64,000 nucleotides of DNA from Methylophilaceae bacterium (GCA_016778465.1 JADHPM010000002.1:62001-126000); one strand, 5' to 3'; positions 27,949 to 38,439 are shown, counted from the first letter of the stretch. Made by a program: numbers and translations. The notes: generated by a model from the sequence alone, not told the origin.

Positions 27949-29180
27949 TGAATCGTTCCCTAATAATATTATTAGCCCTTGCTCTCAATAGCTGCGGTCA
28001 GCTTAATCTTGAAATGACAGACTGTGAATGTGAGACGGAACCTTTAGTGGTGGCAAAGGAGGAAGCAGAAAAATGTGAGGCCTACCCAGAAGAGCCGGTC
28101 GTTGAGAAAGATATCGTACCCTACAGTACATTGGTACAAGTTGACTGGACTGAAATTACCCCGATGCTGGATAAGGACTATTTGAGCCTCTCATGGACAG
28201 CTTGGCTGCGGGGTTGTCAGGCACTGATAAACAGAGATGATTGGGAGGATGTTTGCCTAAAAGCTTCATCATTATCGTCACCGTCTGACGATGAAGTTAA
28301 AGATTATTTCTATACTAACTTTAACCTATATCAAGCAAAACAGTCTGATGATTCAACAGAGGGTTTGGTAACAGGCTACTATCAACCGGTATTAGAGGGA
28401 AGCCGAGTAAAAACAAAAAAATTTAGAATCCCGCTTTATGCTCCGCCGAGTGATTTAATTACCGTGGATTTGAGTGAGGTATACCCTGACCTCAGGTATA
28501 TGCGATTGCGTGGCAGGGTTGAGGGAGATAAATTGGTGCCTTACCTGACGCGTGAGGAAATTGCTAAACAAGGTTATCCACTGCAAGGCAATGAACTCCT
28601 TTGGGTAAAAGACCCTGTTGAGGCATTTTTTCTTGAAATTCAAGGCTCTGGCGTTATTGCATTTGAGGATGGCGAGAGAATTCAGGTCGGATACGCCAAT
28701 CAAAATGGCCATCCCTATCGTTCTATGGGCCGCGCACTTATTCAAGAGGGTGAGCTTTCACGACACAAGGTTTCGATGCAAAGTATCAAAGCATGGGCCA
28801 AAAAAAATCCCAAAAAGTTACAAAAATTCTTAAACGCAAATCCAAGTGTTGTATTTTTTCGTGAGTTAGAACCTGGCTTACCAGGACCAATCGGTGCGCT
28901 AGGAATTCCAATTACCGCTGAGAGGTCTGTTGCCGTCGATCGTAAATATATACCATTAGGCGCTCCTATTTTCTTATCAACTACCTGGCCGAACTCAAGT
29001 AAACCGCTCAATCAGCTTATGATGGCGCAAGACACTGGAGGGGCGATTGGCGGTGGCGTGAGAGTTGACTTTTATTGGGGGCAGGGAGATAAGGCTGGAC
29101 AGCAAGCGGGGCGAATGAAACAAGATGGTAAGGTGTGGGTGTTGTTACCTAAAACGTTTAAATTAAAAAAGGGAGACTAG
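27948..29180 (+). CDS. mltA: Membrane-bound lytic murein transglycosylase A
   Basis: A 410-residue lipoprotein; lipobox LNSC with Cys16. The enzyme cleaves peptidoglycan glycan strands to 1,6-anhydromuramic products. The N-terminal part after the anchor is Cys/Glu-rich (several cysteines at 24-43), unusual for the family. The MltA domain begins about residue 130 with VTGYYQPVLEGS, and the 3D domain near the end carries AQDTGGAIGGG with catalytic Asp362. It ends inside a terminator hairpin and closes the thiS-thiG-apaG-mltA run. Confidence 0.93.
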   Translation: MNRSLIILLALALNSCGQLNLEMTDCECETEPLVVAKEEAEKCEAYPEEPVVEKDIVPYSTLVQVDWTEITPMLDKDYLSLSWTAWLRGCQALINRDDWEDVCLKASSLSSPSDDEVKDYFYTNFNLYQAKQSDDSTEGLVTGYYQPVLEGSRVKTKKFRIPLYAPPSDLITVDLSEVYPDLRYMRLRGRVEGDKLVPYLTREEIAKQGYPLQGNELLWVKDPVEAFFLEIQGSGVIAFEDGERIQVGYANQNGHPYRSMGRALIQEGELSRHKVSMQSIKAWAKKNPKKLQKFLNANPSVVFFRELEPGLPGPIGALGIPITAERSVAVDRKYIPLGAPIFLSTTWPNSSKPLNQLMMAQDTGGAIGGGVRVDFYWGQGDKAGQQAGRMKQDGKVWVLLPKTFKLKKGD

Positions 29181-29195
29181 CTCCCTTTGTTTAAA
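29168..29195. terminator. Bidirectional terminator between mltA and pqqA
   Basis: AAAGGGAG (29168-29175) and CTCCCTTT (29181-29188) form a perfect 8-bp stem with loop ACTAG, which contains the mltA stop codon. A T-rich run follows in both directions (TTTGTTT on plus; TTTTTAATT on minus), so it can end both convergent transcripts. Confidence 0.8.
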
Positions 29196-29212
29196 TATTT
29201 TGTAAAAAACAA

Positions 29213-29284
29213 TTACTTGTTCATTACGTACATTGTTACTTCAAAACCGAAACGCATTTCAGTAGCAGCAGGTGTTGTCCACAT
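29213..29284 (-). CDS. pqqA: Coenzyme PQQ precursor peptide PqqA
   Basis: A 23-residue peptide beginning MWTTPAATEMRFGFEVTMY. The conserved GFEVTMY core holds Glu15 and Tyr19, the two residues that PqqE cross-links and from which PQQ is cut. The Met-Trp start is also typical. AAGGAG lies at a proper distance from the ATG. It is too short for most gene callers. No pqqB, C, D, E or F gene is adjacent, so this copy stands alone. PQQ would serve enzymes such as the quinoprotein dehydrogenase at 4-6 kb. A terminator shared with mltA follows. Confidence 0.93.
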   Translation of the reverse strand: MWTTPAATEMRFGFEVTMYVMNK

Positions 29285-29400
29285 AATGTAATCTCCTTTC
29301 TTATTTTTTAGATTCTGAATAGAAATAAATTACTATAACAGTTTCATTAATATACCCTGTCACAGGTGGAATACCCTTTAGAAGGTCATGAATTATTACT
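29285..29400 (-). promoter_or_regulatory. Leader and upstream region of pqqA
   Basis: The region between the amtB terminator and pqqA holds no other gene. A perfect odd palindrome CCTGTCACAGG occurs at 29356-29366. Read on the minus strand, GTGACA inside it could be a -35, followed after 18 nt by GTTATA. Highly expressed pqqA is usual in methylotrophs; the assignment of a promoter here is tentative. Confidence 0.3.
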
Positions 29401-29415
29401 ACAGAAAATCATGAT

Positions 29416-29447
29416 AAAAAAAGGGCGCAATTACTTGCGCCCTTTCT
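29416..29447 (-). terminator. Rho-independent terminator of amtB
   Basis: AAAGGGCGCAA (29420-29430) pairs perfectly with TTGCGCCCTTT (29435-29445) around loop TTAC, an 11-bp stem. On the minus strand a T run (TTTTTTATC) follows. It lies about 33 nt past the amtB stop. Confidence 0.9.
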
Positions 29448-29477
29448 ATCACTCGATTACAACAGGAGGAAGTAATA

Positions 29478-30884
29478 CTAAGAGTGATAAGCAGTTTCAC
29501 CATGTGATGTTGAATCAAGACCAGTTCTTTCATCTTCTTCACTTACACGAAGACCCATGATGGCATCAATAACCTTGAAGAGAATTAAGCTGATCACACC
29601 ACACCAAACAATGGTGAGGATGACAGACTTAGCTTGTACCCATAGTTGAGACATCATTGTGACACCCTCATCATAGCCAACGCCACCGAAGTCCGCAGAC
29701 ATCAGAACAGCTAGACCAAGAGCACCTACAATCCCTGCTACACCATGAATACCGAAAACATCTAAGGAATCGTCATAGCCCAATGTTTTCTTAAGACTTG
29801 TACAAGCCCAGTAAGCAATAATGGATGCTATGAAACCAAGGACAATTGCACCCAATGGACCTACAACTGCACAGGCTGGGGTAATGGCAACTAATCCAGA
29901 AATCGCACCAGATGCCCCACCTAACATAGATGGTTTACCTTTTGCTAACCATTCAATAACAACCCAACCTAGAACTGCGGCTGCGGTAGCAACTTGTGTG
30001 TTAATCATAACTAGACCTGCAACACCATCAGCGGCAAGTTCACTTCCTACGTTGAAACCAAACCAGCCGGCCCAAAGAAGTGATGCACCGACCATTGTAA
30101 GTGGAAGGCTGTTTGGCGCCATGGCTTCTTTGCCGTAGCCAATGCGCTTACCAATTACAATCGCACCTACTAAGGCTGCAATACCTGCATTAATATGAAC
30201 TACTGTACCCCCGGCAAAATCGACTGCACCCCAACTTGAGATAAGTCCACCGCCCCAAACCATATGGCAGATAGGAGCATAAACAAGTAGTGCCCAACCA
30301 GTTAGGAATACAAGGAGTGCCGAAAATTTAATTCGTTCTGCAAATGCACCCACAATCAATGCTGGAGTTAATGCAAAGAAGGTCAACTGAAACGTTACAA
30401 ATACAAACTCAGGAATTGTGCCGCTGATTCCCTCACTTGTGATCCCCTTCAGAAATGCGAGGCTAAGGTCACCTACAAACATATTACCCTCTGAGAATGC
30501 TAGGCTGTAACCTGCAACGACCCAAAGAACAGACATGAGTGAAAACGTGACAAACACTTGCATTAAGACAGACAACATATTTTTTGAACGAACCAGACCG
30601 CCATAGAAAAGGGCTAAGCCAGGGATTGCCATCACAAGGACAAGAATCGTTGCCACGATCATCCAAGCGGTATCCCCTGCCGAGAGTGTCGGTGCTTCTT
30701 CGGCCGCATCGGCTACCTCAACGGGCGCCTCTGAGTGGTCACCATGCATCTCTGCAACTATGGTTGTTTGCCATAGCGCATCATTTGCAGCAGTCGCTTC
30801 GGTTGCCATTCCTGTGGTTGAGAAACCAAACAAAAGTAGACTCATCATGCCTACTAAACCAAATTTTGAAATCCATTTTTTCAT
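29478..30884 (-). CDS. amtB: Ammonium transporter AmtB
   Basis: A 468-residue ammonium channel. The ATG at 30884 is preferred because AAGGAG lies six bases upstream and a signal peptide follows; a longer frame starts upstream. After the signal and an acidic Ala/Glu-rich stretch (about 25-70) come eleven helices with the family blocks ALFYGGLVRSKN, FAGGTVVHINAG and FGIHGVAGIVGALG, the last with a conserved pore-region His. The stop region is followed by a strong terminator. glnK lies 10 nt upstream, the standard glnK-amtB pair, under a sigma-54 promoter ahead of torF. Confidence 0.95.
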   Translation of the reverse strand: MKKWISKFGLVGMMSLLLFGFSTTGMATEATAANDALWQTTIVAEMHGDHSEAPVEVADAAEEAPTLSAGDTAWMIVATILVLVMAIPGLALFYGGLVRSKNMLSVLMQVFVTFSLMSVLWVVAGYSLAFSEGNMFVGDLSLAFLKGITSEGISGTIPEFVFVTFQLTFFALTPALIVGAFAERIKFSALLVFLTGWALLVYAPICHMVWGGGLISSWGAVDFAGGTVVHINAGIAALVGAIVIGKRIGYGKEAMAPNSLPLTMVGASLLWAGWFGFNVGSELAADGVAGLVMINTQVATAAAVLGWVVIEWLAKGKPSMLGGASGAISGLVAITPACAVVGPLGAIVLGFIASIIAYWACTSLKKTLGYDDSLDVFGIHGVAGIVGALGLAVLMSADFGGVGYDEGVTMMSQLWVQAKSVILTIVWCGVISLILFKVIDAIMGLRVSEEDERTGLDSTSHGETAYHS

Positions 30885-30894
30885 GATTGTCTCC

Positions 30895-31254
<360 letters not shown>

Positions 31255-32010
31255 TTAAAACGATGCGTGTAAGTAAACGGTCGTTTCTTCTTTGGCGATT
31301 GATGTATCAACGTCTGTGTGGAAAACACCCACGTTCCAATTGTCATTTAATGCATAATCAAGACCGACTTTCCAATCATCATACTCTGCAGCACCAGAAA
31401 TTTCGCCTTCACCCACCCAAATACCGTAGTGACCGTTGATGCTCAAACCTGTTTCACCTACAGGCACTTCAGCGGAGATATCGTGATAAACAGTACCGTC
31501 GGCATTAGCAAAACCCCATCCTTCGTCTGAGACTAATACGTAGGCATAGTAACCAGCACTGAAGTAACCGAAGTCATAACCCACCCCAGCATATACCTCA
31601 GTGGCATCTACTTCAGTTGCGCCATCGGCTTTATCGCCCGGGTACATATACTGAAGCACACCGACATCGAATGAAATATCGCTGATATCGAATGCATAAC
31701 CAGCGTAGGCGTCAATTTCTAAACTGTTGTCATCCATGTAGCCAGCGTCCGTAGTCCACTCGACGTTAGATGCCCAAACGCCGGCATAGAATCCGGATGA
31801 ATGCTCAACGTCAAAACCACCTTGCAAGGCTGCTTCGTTGTTAGTTTGTGTTACGCCACGCCATATGTAATCTGAATACAGACCAACATTAGCACTAACG
31901 CTCCAATCGTCCCACGCTGAAGCTGCTGCTGGAGCTTCTTCGGCATGGATAGCGGTTATGGGAGCTGCTAAGGCTGCCAATACCGCAAATTTTAAAGTGT
32001 TAATTTTCAT
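31255..32010 (-). CDS. TorF-family putative outer-membrane porin
   Basis: A 251-residue beta-barrel protein with a signal peptide (about 1-23, ending IHA). 'SANVGLYSDYIWRGVTQT' opens the family's conserved barrel, strands alternate aromatic and small residues, and the protein ends with Phe, the C-terminal signature for outer-membrane insertion. Members of this family (TIGR02001) often sit before glnK-amtB in betaproteobacteria, as here. A possible role is passage of nitrogen compounds. It is the first gene after the sigma-54 promoter and has AAGGAAGG as ribosome site. Confidence 0.88.
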   Translation of the reverse strand: MKINTLKFAVLAALAAPITAIHAEEAPAAASAWDDWSVSANVGLYSDYIWRGVTQTNNEAALQGGFDVEHSSGFYAGVWASNVEWTTDAGYMDDNSLEIDAYAGYAFDISDISFDVGVLQYMYPGDKADGATEVDATEVYAGVGYDFGYFSAGYYAYVLVSDEGWGFANADGTVYHDISAEVPVGETGLSINGHYGIWVGEGEISGAAEYDDWKVGLDYALNDNWNVGVFHTDVDTSIAKEETTVYLHASF

Positions 32011-32070
32011 ATTTTTACTTCCTTCCTTAGTTAATGTAAAAAAACTTTGTTGATTTAACAGTATTTATCA

Positions 32071-32087
32071 AGCAATAAGCGTGCCAA
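32071..32087 (-). promoter_or_regulatory. Sigma-54 (RpoN) promoter for torF-glnK-amtB
   Basis: Minus-strand TTGGCACGCTTATTGCT matches the sigma-54 consensus TGGCACG-N4-TTGCW exactly, with the GG at -24 and GC at -12. The predicted start site is near 32060, about 50 nt before torF. It fits NtrC-type nitrogen control of glnK and amtB. I saw no clear NtrC site upstream. Confidence 0.88.
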
Positions 32088-32175
32088 AAATCGTTAGGGG
32101 AATAACTATGTTTTGTTTAAACTTACTGTAAATTAAAAAAAGCTGTTAAAATCAATGTATTACGGAACAAAATAT

Positions 32176-32412
32176 ATGACTAAAAGAAAAAAAATACAAG
32201 AAATATCGGATAAAATTCGTGAAGTTATTAGGAATTCACCAATTGAGGACATGGAGAATAATATAAATGCACTATTAAAGAGCATATTCACCAAAATGGA
32301 CCTTATTAACCGAGAAGAATTTGATATCCAAACTGAGGTCTTGCGAAAGACCCGCCTTAAGCTAGAGGCCATGGAAGCAAAATTAAGAGAGCTTGAAACT
32401 AAGCTAAAATAA
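32176..32412 (+). CDS. ubiK: Ubiquinone biosynthesis accessory factor UbiK (YqiC/BMFP)
   Basis: A 78-residue protein. The ATG at 32176 is chosen because the family begins close to it; an in-frame ATG lies seven codons earlier without a ribosome site. The first half is helical (IQEISDKIREVI) and the C-terminal half is a coiled coil (about 48-78, LEAMEAKLRELETKL) that mediates trimerisation. UbiK assists aerobic ubiquinone synthesis with UbiJ. It is divergent from torF, a conserved arrangement in betaproteobacteria. Confidence 0.85.
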   Translation: MTKRKKIQEISDKIREVIRNSPIEDMENNINALLKSIFTKMDLINREEFDIQTEVLRKTRLKLEAMEAKLRELETKLK

Positions 32413-32456
32413 TAGACTCTTAGTTAAGTATATAAACACGTTAAGATTATTCAAAA

Positions 32457-35400
32457 ATGACAACCCCAAAAACCTCCGCTGCTGAAAAGCTGTTAAAAAA
32501 GATTCTTTCCCAGCGCATCATGGTTATGGATGGTGCGATGGGAACGATGATTCAGCAGCACCAGTTAACCGAGGATGACTATCGGGGCGGTGAAAGGGGT
32601 GAGTTTCAATCTTTCAAAGCGCCTGAGGGCGAGAGAGAGTTATTTCTTAAGGGTAACAATGAACTGCTAAGTATTACCCAGCCTGAGTTAATCCAAAAAA
32701 TTCATGAGGACTACCTGGCTGCTGGAGCAGACATTATCGAGACCAATACTTTTGGTGCAAATTCCGTCGCACAAGAAGATTATTTTATGTCTCACCTATC
32801 ACACCAAATGAACTCGGCTTCTGTAAAGCTCGCTAAGGCGGCTGCAAAAAAATTTCATACGGATGAAAAGCCACGATTCGTTGCAGGAGCCATAGGCCCA
32901 ACGCCAAGAACAGCATCAATCTCTCCGGATGTGAATGACCCAGGCGCTAGAAATATTACCTTTGATCAATTAGTCAAAAGTTACAGTGAACAGGTCGATG
33001 TCCTAATTGAAGCTGGCGCTGACCTCATTTTGGTTGAAACCGTATTTGATACGCTAAACTGCAAAGCTGCTCTTTTTGCTATAGAGGAGAGTTTCAATAA
33101 GGCGGGTTTACGTCTTCCTATTATGATTTCGGGGACAGTCACAGATGCCTCTGGTAGGATTTTGTCTGGGCAGACTGTAACTGCATTTTGGAATTCTATT
33201 CGACATGCAAAACCTCTAACGGTGGGCCTCAACTGTGCACTAGGGGCGGCTTTGATGCGACCTTATGCGGAAGAGCTGTCCAAAATTGCAGATACTCACA
33301 TTTGTATTTACCCGAACGCGGGACTACCAAATCCCATGTCAGACACTGGCTTTGATGAAAAACCACAAGATACATCCTCACTTCTTAAAGAATTTGCTCA
33401 AAGTGGTTTTGTGAATATTGCTGGAGGCTGTTGTGGTACCACCCCGGCTCATATTCAAGCAATTGCAAATGAAATTATGGGTATCGCACCGCGTTTGCTA
33501 CCGACAAACGATCGCTTTATGCAATTGTCAGGACTCGAACCATTGGTCATCAAAGACGATAGCCTCTTTGTTAATGTAGGAGAAAGAACGAATGTCACGG
33601 GATCCAAGGCATTTGCCAACTTAATTTTAAATGACAAGTATGAGGAGGCGGTTGCCGTGGCAAGGCATCAAGTCGAGAATGGCGCACAAATTATTGACGT
33701 CAATATGGACGAGGGAATGCTTGACGCTGAGAAAGCCATGACTCATTTCTTAAATTTAATTGCATCCGAGCCTGATATTGCCAGAATACCCATCATGATT
33801 GATTCATCCAAGTGGTCAGTTATTGAAGCTGGACTAAAGTGTGTTCAAGGCAAAGCTGTTGTGAATTCTCTATCACTTAAAGAGGGAGAGCAAGAGTTTT
33901 TGTCCCAAGCAAGGCGATGCAAACAATATGGAGCAGCCATCATTGTCATGGCATTTGACGAAAAAGGCCAAGCAGACACCTATGAGAGAAAAATTGAGAT
34001 ATGTAAGCGTGCCTATGAATTACTAGTCAAACAAGTGGAATTTCCTCCGGAAGATATTATCTTTGATCCAAATATTTTTGCGATCGCCACCGGTATTGAT
34101 GATCATAATAACTATGCAGTAGATTTTATTAATGCTACGAGGTGGATTAAAGATAATTTACCTTTCGCTAAAATTTCAGGGGGGGTATCAAATGTAAGTT
34201 TTAGTTTTCGTGGCAATGAAGCGGCCAGAGAAGCAATTCATACGGTCTTTCTCTATCATGCTATCAAAGCCGGAATGACAATGGGAATTGTCAATGCCGG
34301 GATGATTGGGGTTTATGATGACTTAGACCCCAAGCTCCGAGATATTGTTGAGGACGTCGTTCTCAATCGAGATGCGAATGCCACGGAGAAAATGATTGAG
34401 ATTGCAGGTACGTTGACCGGATCCAAGAAAGAAGAAGAAAAAATTAATTGGCGTGGCGATGAGAATAAAAAAGTATCTGTGGAGAAGCGAATTGAATACT
34501 CTCTGGTGCACGGCATCACGAATTTTATTGTTGAGGACACCGAAGAAGCGCGACAAAAAATTATGTCGCAAGATGATGGTCGCCCCATTCAAGTGATTGA
34601 GGGGCCATTGATGGATGGCATGAATGTAGTCGGGGATTTATTTGCACAAGGAAAAATGTTTCTACCACAAGTTGTTAAATCAGCTCGGGTCATGAAGCAG
34701 GCGGTCGCCCATCTTGTGCCCTTCATTGAAAAAGAGAAGGAGAGTGAGGAAAAGCGCACGGGGGTTAAAGCAAAACCCAAAGGGAAAATGTTGATCGCCA
34801 CTGTGAAAGGTGACGTACACGATATTGGCAAGAATATTGTCTCAGTTGTGCTGCAGTGCAATAACTTCGAAGTGATAAATATGGGTGTGATGGTCCCTTG
34901 TGCCGAGATCCTGGCAAGAGCTAAGGAAGAAAACGTTGATATCATAGGATTATCGGGCCTGATTACCCCATCTTTAGAGGAGATGGCGTATGTCGCATCC
35001 GAGATGCAACGCGATCCATTTTTTCAAGCAGTAAAAATGCCCTTATTAATTGGCGGCGCCACGACGTCTAGAGCACATACCGCAGTTAAAATTGCGCCTA
35101 AATATGAAGGCCCTGTCATTCATGTAGCAGACGCTTCAAGATCAGTATCTGTTATGCAATCTTTAATGACCCCAGAGCAAAGAGCCAAATACTTAACTGA
35201 ATTAAACAAGGATTATGACAAGGTTCGAAAGCAACATGAAAACAAAAAAGGGGCAACTTACCTCACTATTGCAGAGGCAAGAAAAAATAAATTGCATCTA
35301 GAATTCAATCCAACCAAACCAAAGTTCATCGGTCGGAGGGTATTTAAAAATATTGACTTGGGCTTGCTCACCCCATACATTGATTGGACCCCATTCTTTC

Positions 35401-36230
35401 AAACCTGGGATTTAGCGGGGAGCTACCCCAAAATTTTAGATGACACGGTAGTGGGGCAAAGTGCTAAACAATTATTTAAAGAAGCGAATACTTTGCTTGA
35501 AAAATTAGTCAATGAGAAGAGGCTCAAAGCCAACGGGGTCGTGGCCTTTTATCCGGCTAACAGCATTAATGATGATATTGAAATTTATGCTGATGAGACT
35601 CGTGAAACAACCCTCTTTACCTATTTTGGATTAAGACAGCAAACCCTGAAACCTAAAATTGATGGTATACAAAAACCAAATATGTGCTTGTCAGACTTTA
35701 TTGCGTCCAAAGAGACCGGAATTGAGGATTACATCGGTTTATTCGCTGTAACGGCAGGTGAAGGCGGGGATTTTTATGAAAAAAAATTTTTAGAGGAACA
35801 TGATGATTATGGAAGTATTATGTTCAAAGCCCTAACGGATCGATTAGCAGAGGCCTTTGCTGAGTATATGCATGAACGAGTGAGGGTTGATTTATGGGGG
35901 TATAGTCTGAACGAAACATTAACAAAAGATGACCTTATAAAAGAATCCTACAAAGGGATTCGTCCTGCGCCTGGATATCCTGCATGCCCTGAACATACAG
36001 TTAAAAAAGATATGTTTACCGTGTTAAATACTTACGATATTGGCATGGAACTCACGGATAGCTTAGCCATGAAACCAGCATCATCAGTGAGCGGATTTTA
36101 CTTTTCACATCCTGAAGCAAAATATTTTAGCGTTGATAAAATAGACCAAGACCAATTAAAAGATATGGCATTAAGACGCGGAGTTGACGTTGAGCAATTG
36201 AGAATCTGGTTAGCGACTAATTTGAGATAA
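32457..36230 (+). CDS. metH: Cobalamin-dependent methionine synthase MetH
   Basis: A 1257-residue four-module enzyme that transfers a methyl group from methyl-tetrahydrofolate to homocysteine. The homocysteine module (about 1-345) has GLNCALGA and [11 protein letters not shown], with the three zinc cysteines. The folate module follows (about 370-630), then the cobalamin domain with [10 protein letters not shown], where His788 is the lower B12 ligand. The last about 300 residues form the SAM-dependent reactivation domain, with [12 protein letters not shown]. No cobalamin riboswitch is visible in the 44-nt gap before it. mpl begins 2 nt after the stop. Confidence 0.97.
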   Translation: MTTPKTSAAEKLLKKILSQRIMVMDGAMGTMIQQHQLTEDDYRGGERGEFQSFKAPEGERELFLKGNNELLSITQPELIQKIHEDYLAAGADIIETNTFGANSVAQEDYFMSHLSHQMNSASVKLAKAAAKKFHTDEKPRFVAGAIGPTPRTASISPDVNDPGARNITFDQLVKSYSEQVDVLIEAGADLILVETVFDTLNCKAALFAIEESFNKAGLRLPIMISGTVTDASGRILSGQTVTAFWNSIRHAKPLTVGLNCALGAALMRPYAEELSKIADTHICIYPNAGLPNPMSDTGFDEKPQDTSSLLKEFAQSGFVNIAGGCCGTTPAHIQAIANEIMGIAPRLLPTNDRFMQLSGLEPLVIKDDSLFVNVGERTNVTGSKAFANLILNDKYEEAVAVARHQVENGAQIIDVNMDEGMLDAEKAMTHFLNLIASEPDIARIPIMIDSSKWSVIEAGLKCVQGKAVVNSLSLKEGEQEFLSQARRCKQYGAAIIVMAFDEKGQADTYERKIEICKRAYELLVKQVEFPPEDIIFDPNIFAIATGIDDHNNYAVDFINATRWIKDNLPFAKISGGVSNVSFSFRGNEAAREAIHTVFLYHAIKAGMTMGIVNAGMIGVYDDLDPKLRDIVEDVVLNRDANATEKMIEIAGTLTGSKKEEEKINWRGDENKKVSVEKRIEYSLVHGITNFIVEDTEEARQKIMSQDDGRPIQVIEGPLMDGMNVVGDLFAQGKMFLPQVVKSARVMKQAVAHLVPFIEKEKESEEKRTGVKAKPKGKMLIATVKGDVHDIGKNIVSVVLQCNNFEVINMGVMVPCAEILARAKEENVDIIGLSGLITPSLEEMAYVASEMQRDPFFQAVKMPLLIGGATTSRAHTAVKIAPKYEGPVIHVADASRSVSVMQSLMTPEQRAKYLTELNKDYDKVRKQHENKKGATYLTIAEARKNKLHLEFNPTKPKFIGRRVFKNIDLGLLTPYIDWTPFFQTWDLAGSYPKILDDTVVGQSAKQLFKEANTLLEKLVNEKRLKANGVVAFYPANSINDDIEIYADETRETTLFTYFGLRQQTLKPKIDGIQKPNMCLSDFIASKETGIEDYIGLFAVTAGEGGDFYEKKFLEEHDDYGSIMFKALTDRLAEAFAEYMHERVRVDLWGYSLNETLTKDDLIKESYKGIRPAPGYPACPEHTVKKDMFTVLNTYDIGMELTDSLAMKPASSVSGFYFSHPEAKYFSVDKIDQDQLKDMALRRGVDVEQLRIWLATNLR

Positions 36231-36232
36231 AT

Positions 36233-37579
36233 ATGCACCTACATATTTTAGGTATCTGTGGAACATTCATGGCGGGAATAGCGTCAATCGCCAAGGCCAA
36301 TGGTCACCGTGTAACGGGTTGTGATAAAAATGTATACCCTCCTATGTCCACTCAACTCGAAGCAATGGGTATTGACTTGATTGACGGTTACGACAAAAAG
36401 CAAGTTTCGTTAAAACCTGATATTTACGTGATAGGCAATGTCGTGTCGCGGGGCAATCCCCTTATGGAACACATTCTCAATAAAAACCTTCCCTATCAAT
36501 CTGGTCCGGAGTGGATATACCAGAATATTTTACATAAAAAATGGGTGATAGCTGTTGCTGGTACACATGGGAAGACTACTACTACAGCAATGCTAGCCTG
36601 GATTTTGGACTTTAATGGCTTCGACCCAGGTTATTTAATCGGCGGTATACCGATTAATTTCGAATCTTCAGCGAGAGATAGTAAAAATTCAGATTTTTTT
36701 GTAATTGAAGCAGATGAATATGATAGTGCTTTTTTTGATAAGCGATCAAAATTCATTCATTATCATCCCAGAACACTTGTTTTAAATAACCTTGAGTATG
36801 ATCACGCAGATATTTTTGACTCATTGAAAGATATAGAGAGGCAATTTCATCATCTAATAAGGTCCCTGCCTTCACAAGCAAGGATTATAGTAAACCAAGA
36901 ATGCGCAAATCTAAAAAATTTAATCGAAAAAGGATGTTGGTCTGAGCAAGATTATTTTGGCTCTGACGAAGGCTGGAGTTATAAATCAAAAGACCAAAAT
37001 TATCTTGAGTTTTTTTACAATGCAAAATTACAAGGTAGCCTAAAATGGGATTTGCTTGGCCACCATAATGCAATGAATGCCCTTGCTGCAATTGCCGCTG
37101 CCAAGCATGTGGGAATTATACCCAGTCAAGCCATTGAGGCATTGGAGTCTTTTAGGGGCGTAAAGCGTCGAATGGAAAAGTTAGCTGAAATCAATGGCGC
37201 TATATTTTATGATGATTTTGCGCACCATCCGACAGCTATCAAAACTACCATTGATGGATTAAAAAGTGTTTCCAAAAATACTAGAAAAATTATCGCTCTC
37301 GATCCCAGATCAAATACAATGAGGATGGGTACCCTCAGAGCTGAATTAAAGAAAAGTCTAGCTGATGCTGATCGAGTTTATATTTATGCCAGCAAAGATC
37401 TTAGCTGGAATCCAGTAGACCTATTTAGTGATTGTGAACATATTTTTATTTATGAGAACATTGACGAAATGTTACAAAGTATTTTAAATAACACTAACCG
37501 AGGGGACCATGTGGTTTTTATGAGTAATGGTAGTTTTTCGGGCATACAGAAGAAGCTTTGTGAGTTATCGCAGCCATAA
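36233..37579 (+). CDS. mpl: UDP-N-acetylmuramate:L-Ala-gamma-D-Glu-meso-DAP ligase Mpl
   Basis: A 448-residue Mur-ligase-family enzyme that re-attaches recycled murein tripeptide to UDP-MurNAc. The N-terminal GICGTFMAGIA distinguishes Mpl from MurC, and GTHGKTTTT (110-118) is the ATP loop. EADEYDSAFF and ALDPRSNTMRMG are further family blocks. An AmpG-like muropeptide importer is encoded at 59.8 kb, so the recycling pathway is at least partly present. Confidence 0.95.
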   Translation: MHLHILGICGTFMAGIASIAKANGHRVTGCDKNVYPPMSTQLEAMGIDLIDGYDKKQVSLKPDIYVIGNVVSRGNPLMEHILNKNLPYQSGPEWIYQNILHKKWVIAVAGTHGKTTTTAMLAWILDFNGFDPGYLIGGIPINFESSARDSKNSDFFVIEADEYDSAFFDKRSKFIHYHPRTLVLNNLEYDHADIFDSLKDIERQFHHLIRSLPSQARIIVNQECANLKNLIEKGCWSEQDYFGSDEGWSYKSKDQNYLEFFYNAKLQGSLKWDLLGHHNAMNALAAIAAAKHVGIIPSQAIEALESFRGVKRRMEKLAEINGAIFYDDFAHHPTAIKTTIDGLKSVSKNTRKIIALDPRSNTMRMGTLRAELKKSLADADRVYIYASKDLSWNPVDLFSDCEHIFIYENIDEMLQSILNNTNRGDHVVFMSNGSFSGIQKKLCELSQP

Positions 37580-37586
37580 CGTTGAT

Positions 37587-38438
37587 ATGAAAGTGTCCTT
37601 TGATCAAAAAATATTTTTGATTGCGATTTTATTGTCAGTATTTTTTCATTTTTTTTTATTATCTAATATAAAGTTTGATGCTATCAAAAATAATTTTTTA
37701 GATTCGCAAACAGTCATTCAAATGTTCATCTTATCATCCAATCAAGAAAGCCCTGTTTCTAAACCAACTGAGGAGAGCTTTTTGGAGCAGAGTGAAAAAG
37801 AAGCAGAAGTAAGCAATAATAGCCCCAAAGCTCAAGAGGAATTGGTGGAAGTGATTCCCGCAAGAATAGAGGGTGATGATAGGCTAAAAAGCATGGAAAC
37901 TATAGAAGAGCAATTGCCAAAAGAACCAATAGATACCCCAAGAGAAGTTGCCAAAAATGAGGAGTCGCTCAGTAATGATAATCAAGATCAAAATGAAAAA
38001 GAAAGAAAATTTGAGCTTGATACAGCAAAACTTTTTGCAGAAATTAGCTCACTTGATCTAGCCACAAATAAAACAACAGCCAGTTTGAGAGTAAAAAGAA
38101 TTTCTGCTCGATCAAAAGATTATGAATACCGTGCTTACTTTGAGGCATGGCAACAAAAAGTAGAGCGTATTGGCGCACTTAACTACCCAAAAGAAGCTGA
38201 TCAGGGCAATTTTGGAGCGTTAAGGCTGACTGTATCTATTAGACAAGATGGGAGTGTTGAAAAAGTTGTAATTGAAAGAAGTTCGGGCTCTAAAGCATTA
38301 GATGAGGCAGCAAAAAATATTGTAATGCTGGCTGCTCCTTTTGCTGAATTTTCTCAAAAAATGCGAAATGAAGTCGATATTATCAATATCTCACGCTCAT
38401 GGAAATTTACAAATTCCTCAAAACTTATCAAGAATTAA
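37587..38438 (+). CDS. TonB-like energy transducer
   Basis: A 283-residue protein. The ATG at 37587, just after the mpl stop, is chosen because a transmembrane anchor (about 9-25) follows directly. The middle (about 50-150) is Glu/Lys/Pro-rich and low in complexity, as expected for the periplasm-spanning part. The C-terminal 90 residues show the TonB domain: LNYPKEADQGNFGALRLTVSIRQDGSV pattern in part, then SSGSKALDEAA. No exbB or exbD is adjacent. It may energise outer-membrane receptors; TolA-like roles are less likely. Confidence 0.8.
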   Translation: MKVSFDQKIFLIAILLSVFFHFFLLSNIKFDAIKNNFLDSQTVIQMFILSSNQESPVSKPTEESFLEQSEKEAEVSNNSPKAQEELVEVIPARIEGDDRLKSMETIEEQLPKEPIDTPREVAKNEESLSNDNQDQNEKERKFELDTAKLFAEISSLDLATNKTTASLRVKRISARSKDYEYRAYFEAWQQKVERIGALNYPKEADQGNFGALRLTVSIRQDGSVEKVVIERSSGSKALDEAAKNIVMLAAPFAEFSQKMRNEVDIINISRSWKFTNSSKLIKN

Positions 38439-38439
38439 G

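Noticed and set aside
32413-32456. Possible cobalamin or SAM riboswitch before metH
   Set aside because: Only 44 nt separate ubiK and metH, too short for any known aptamer of these classes.
34313-34945. Long minus-strand open frames inside metH
   Set aside because: They are shadow frames of a very clear plus-strand gene and have no family features.
37527-37586. Upstream extension of the TonB-like gene into mpl
   Set aside because: The added residues read mpl sequence in another frame and would put a basic stretch before the membrane anchor; the ATG at 37587 fits better.
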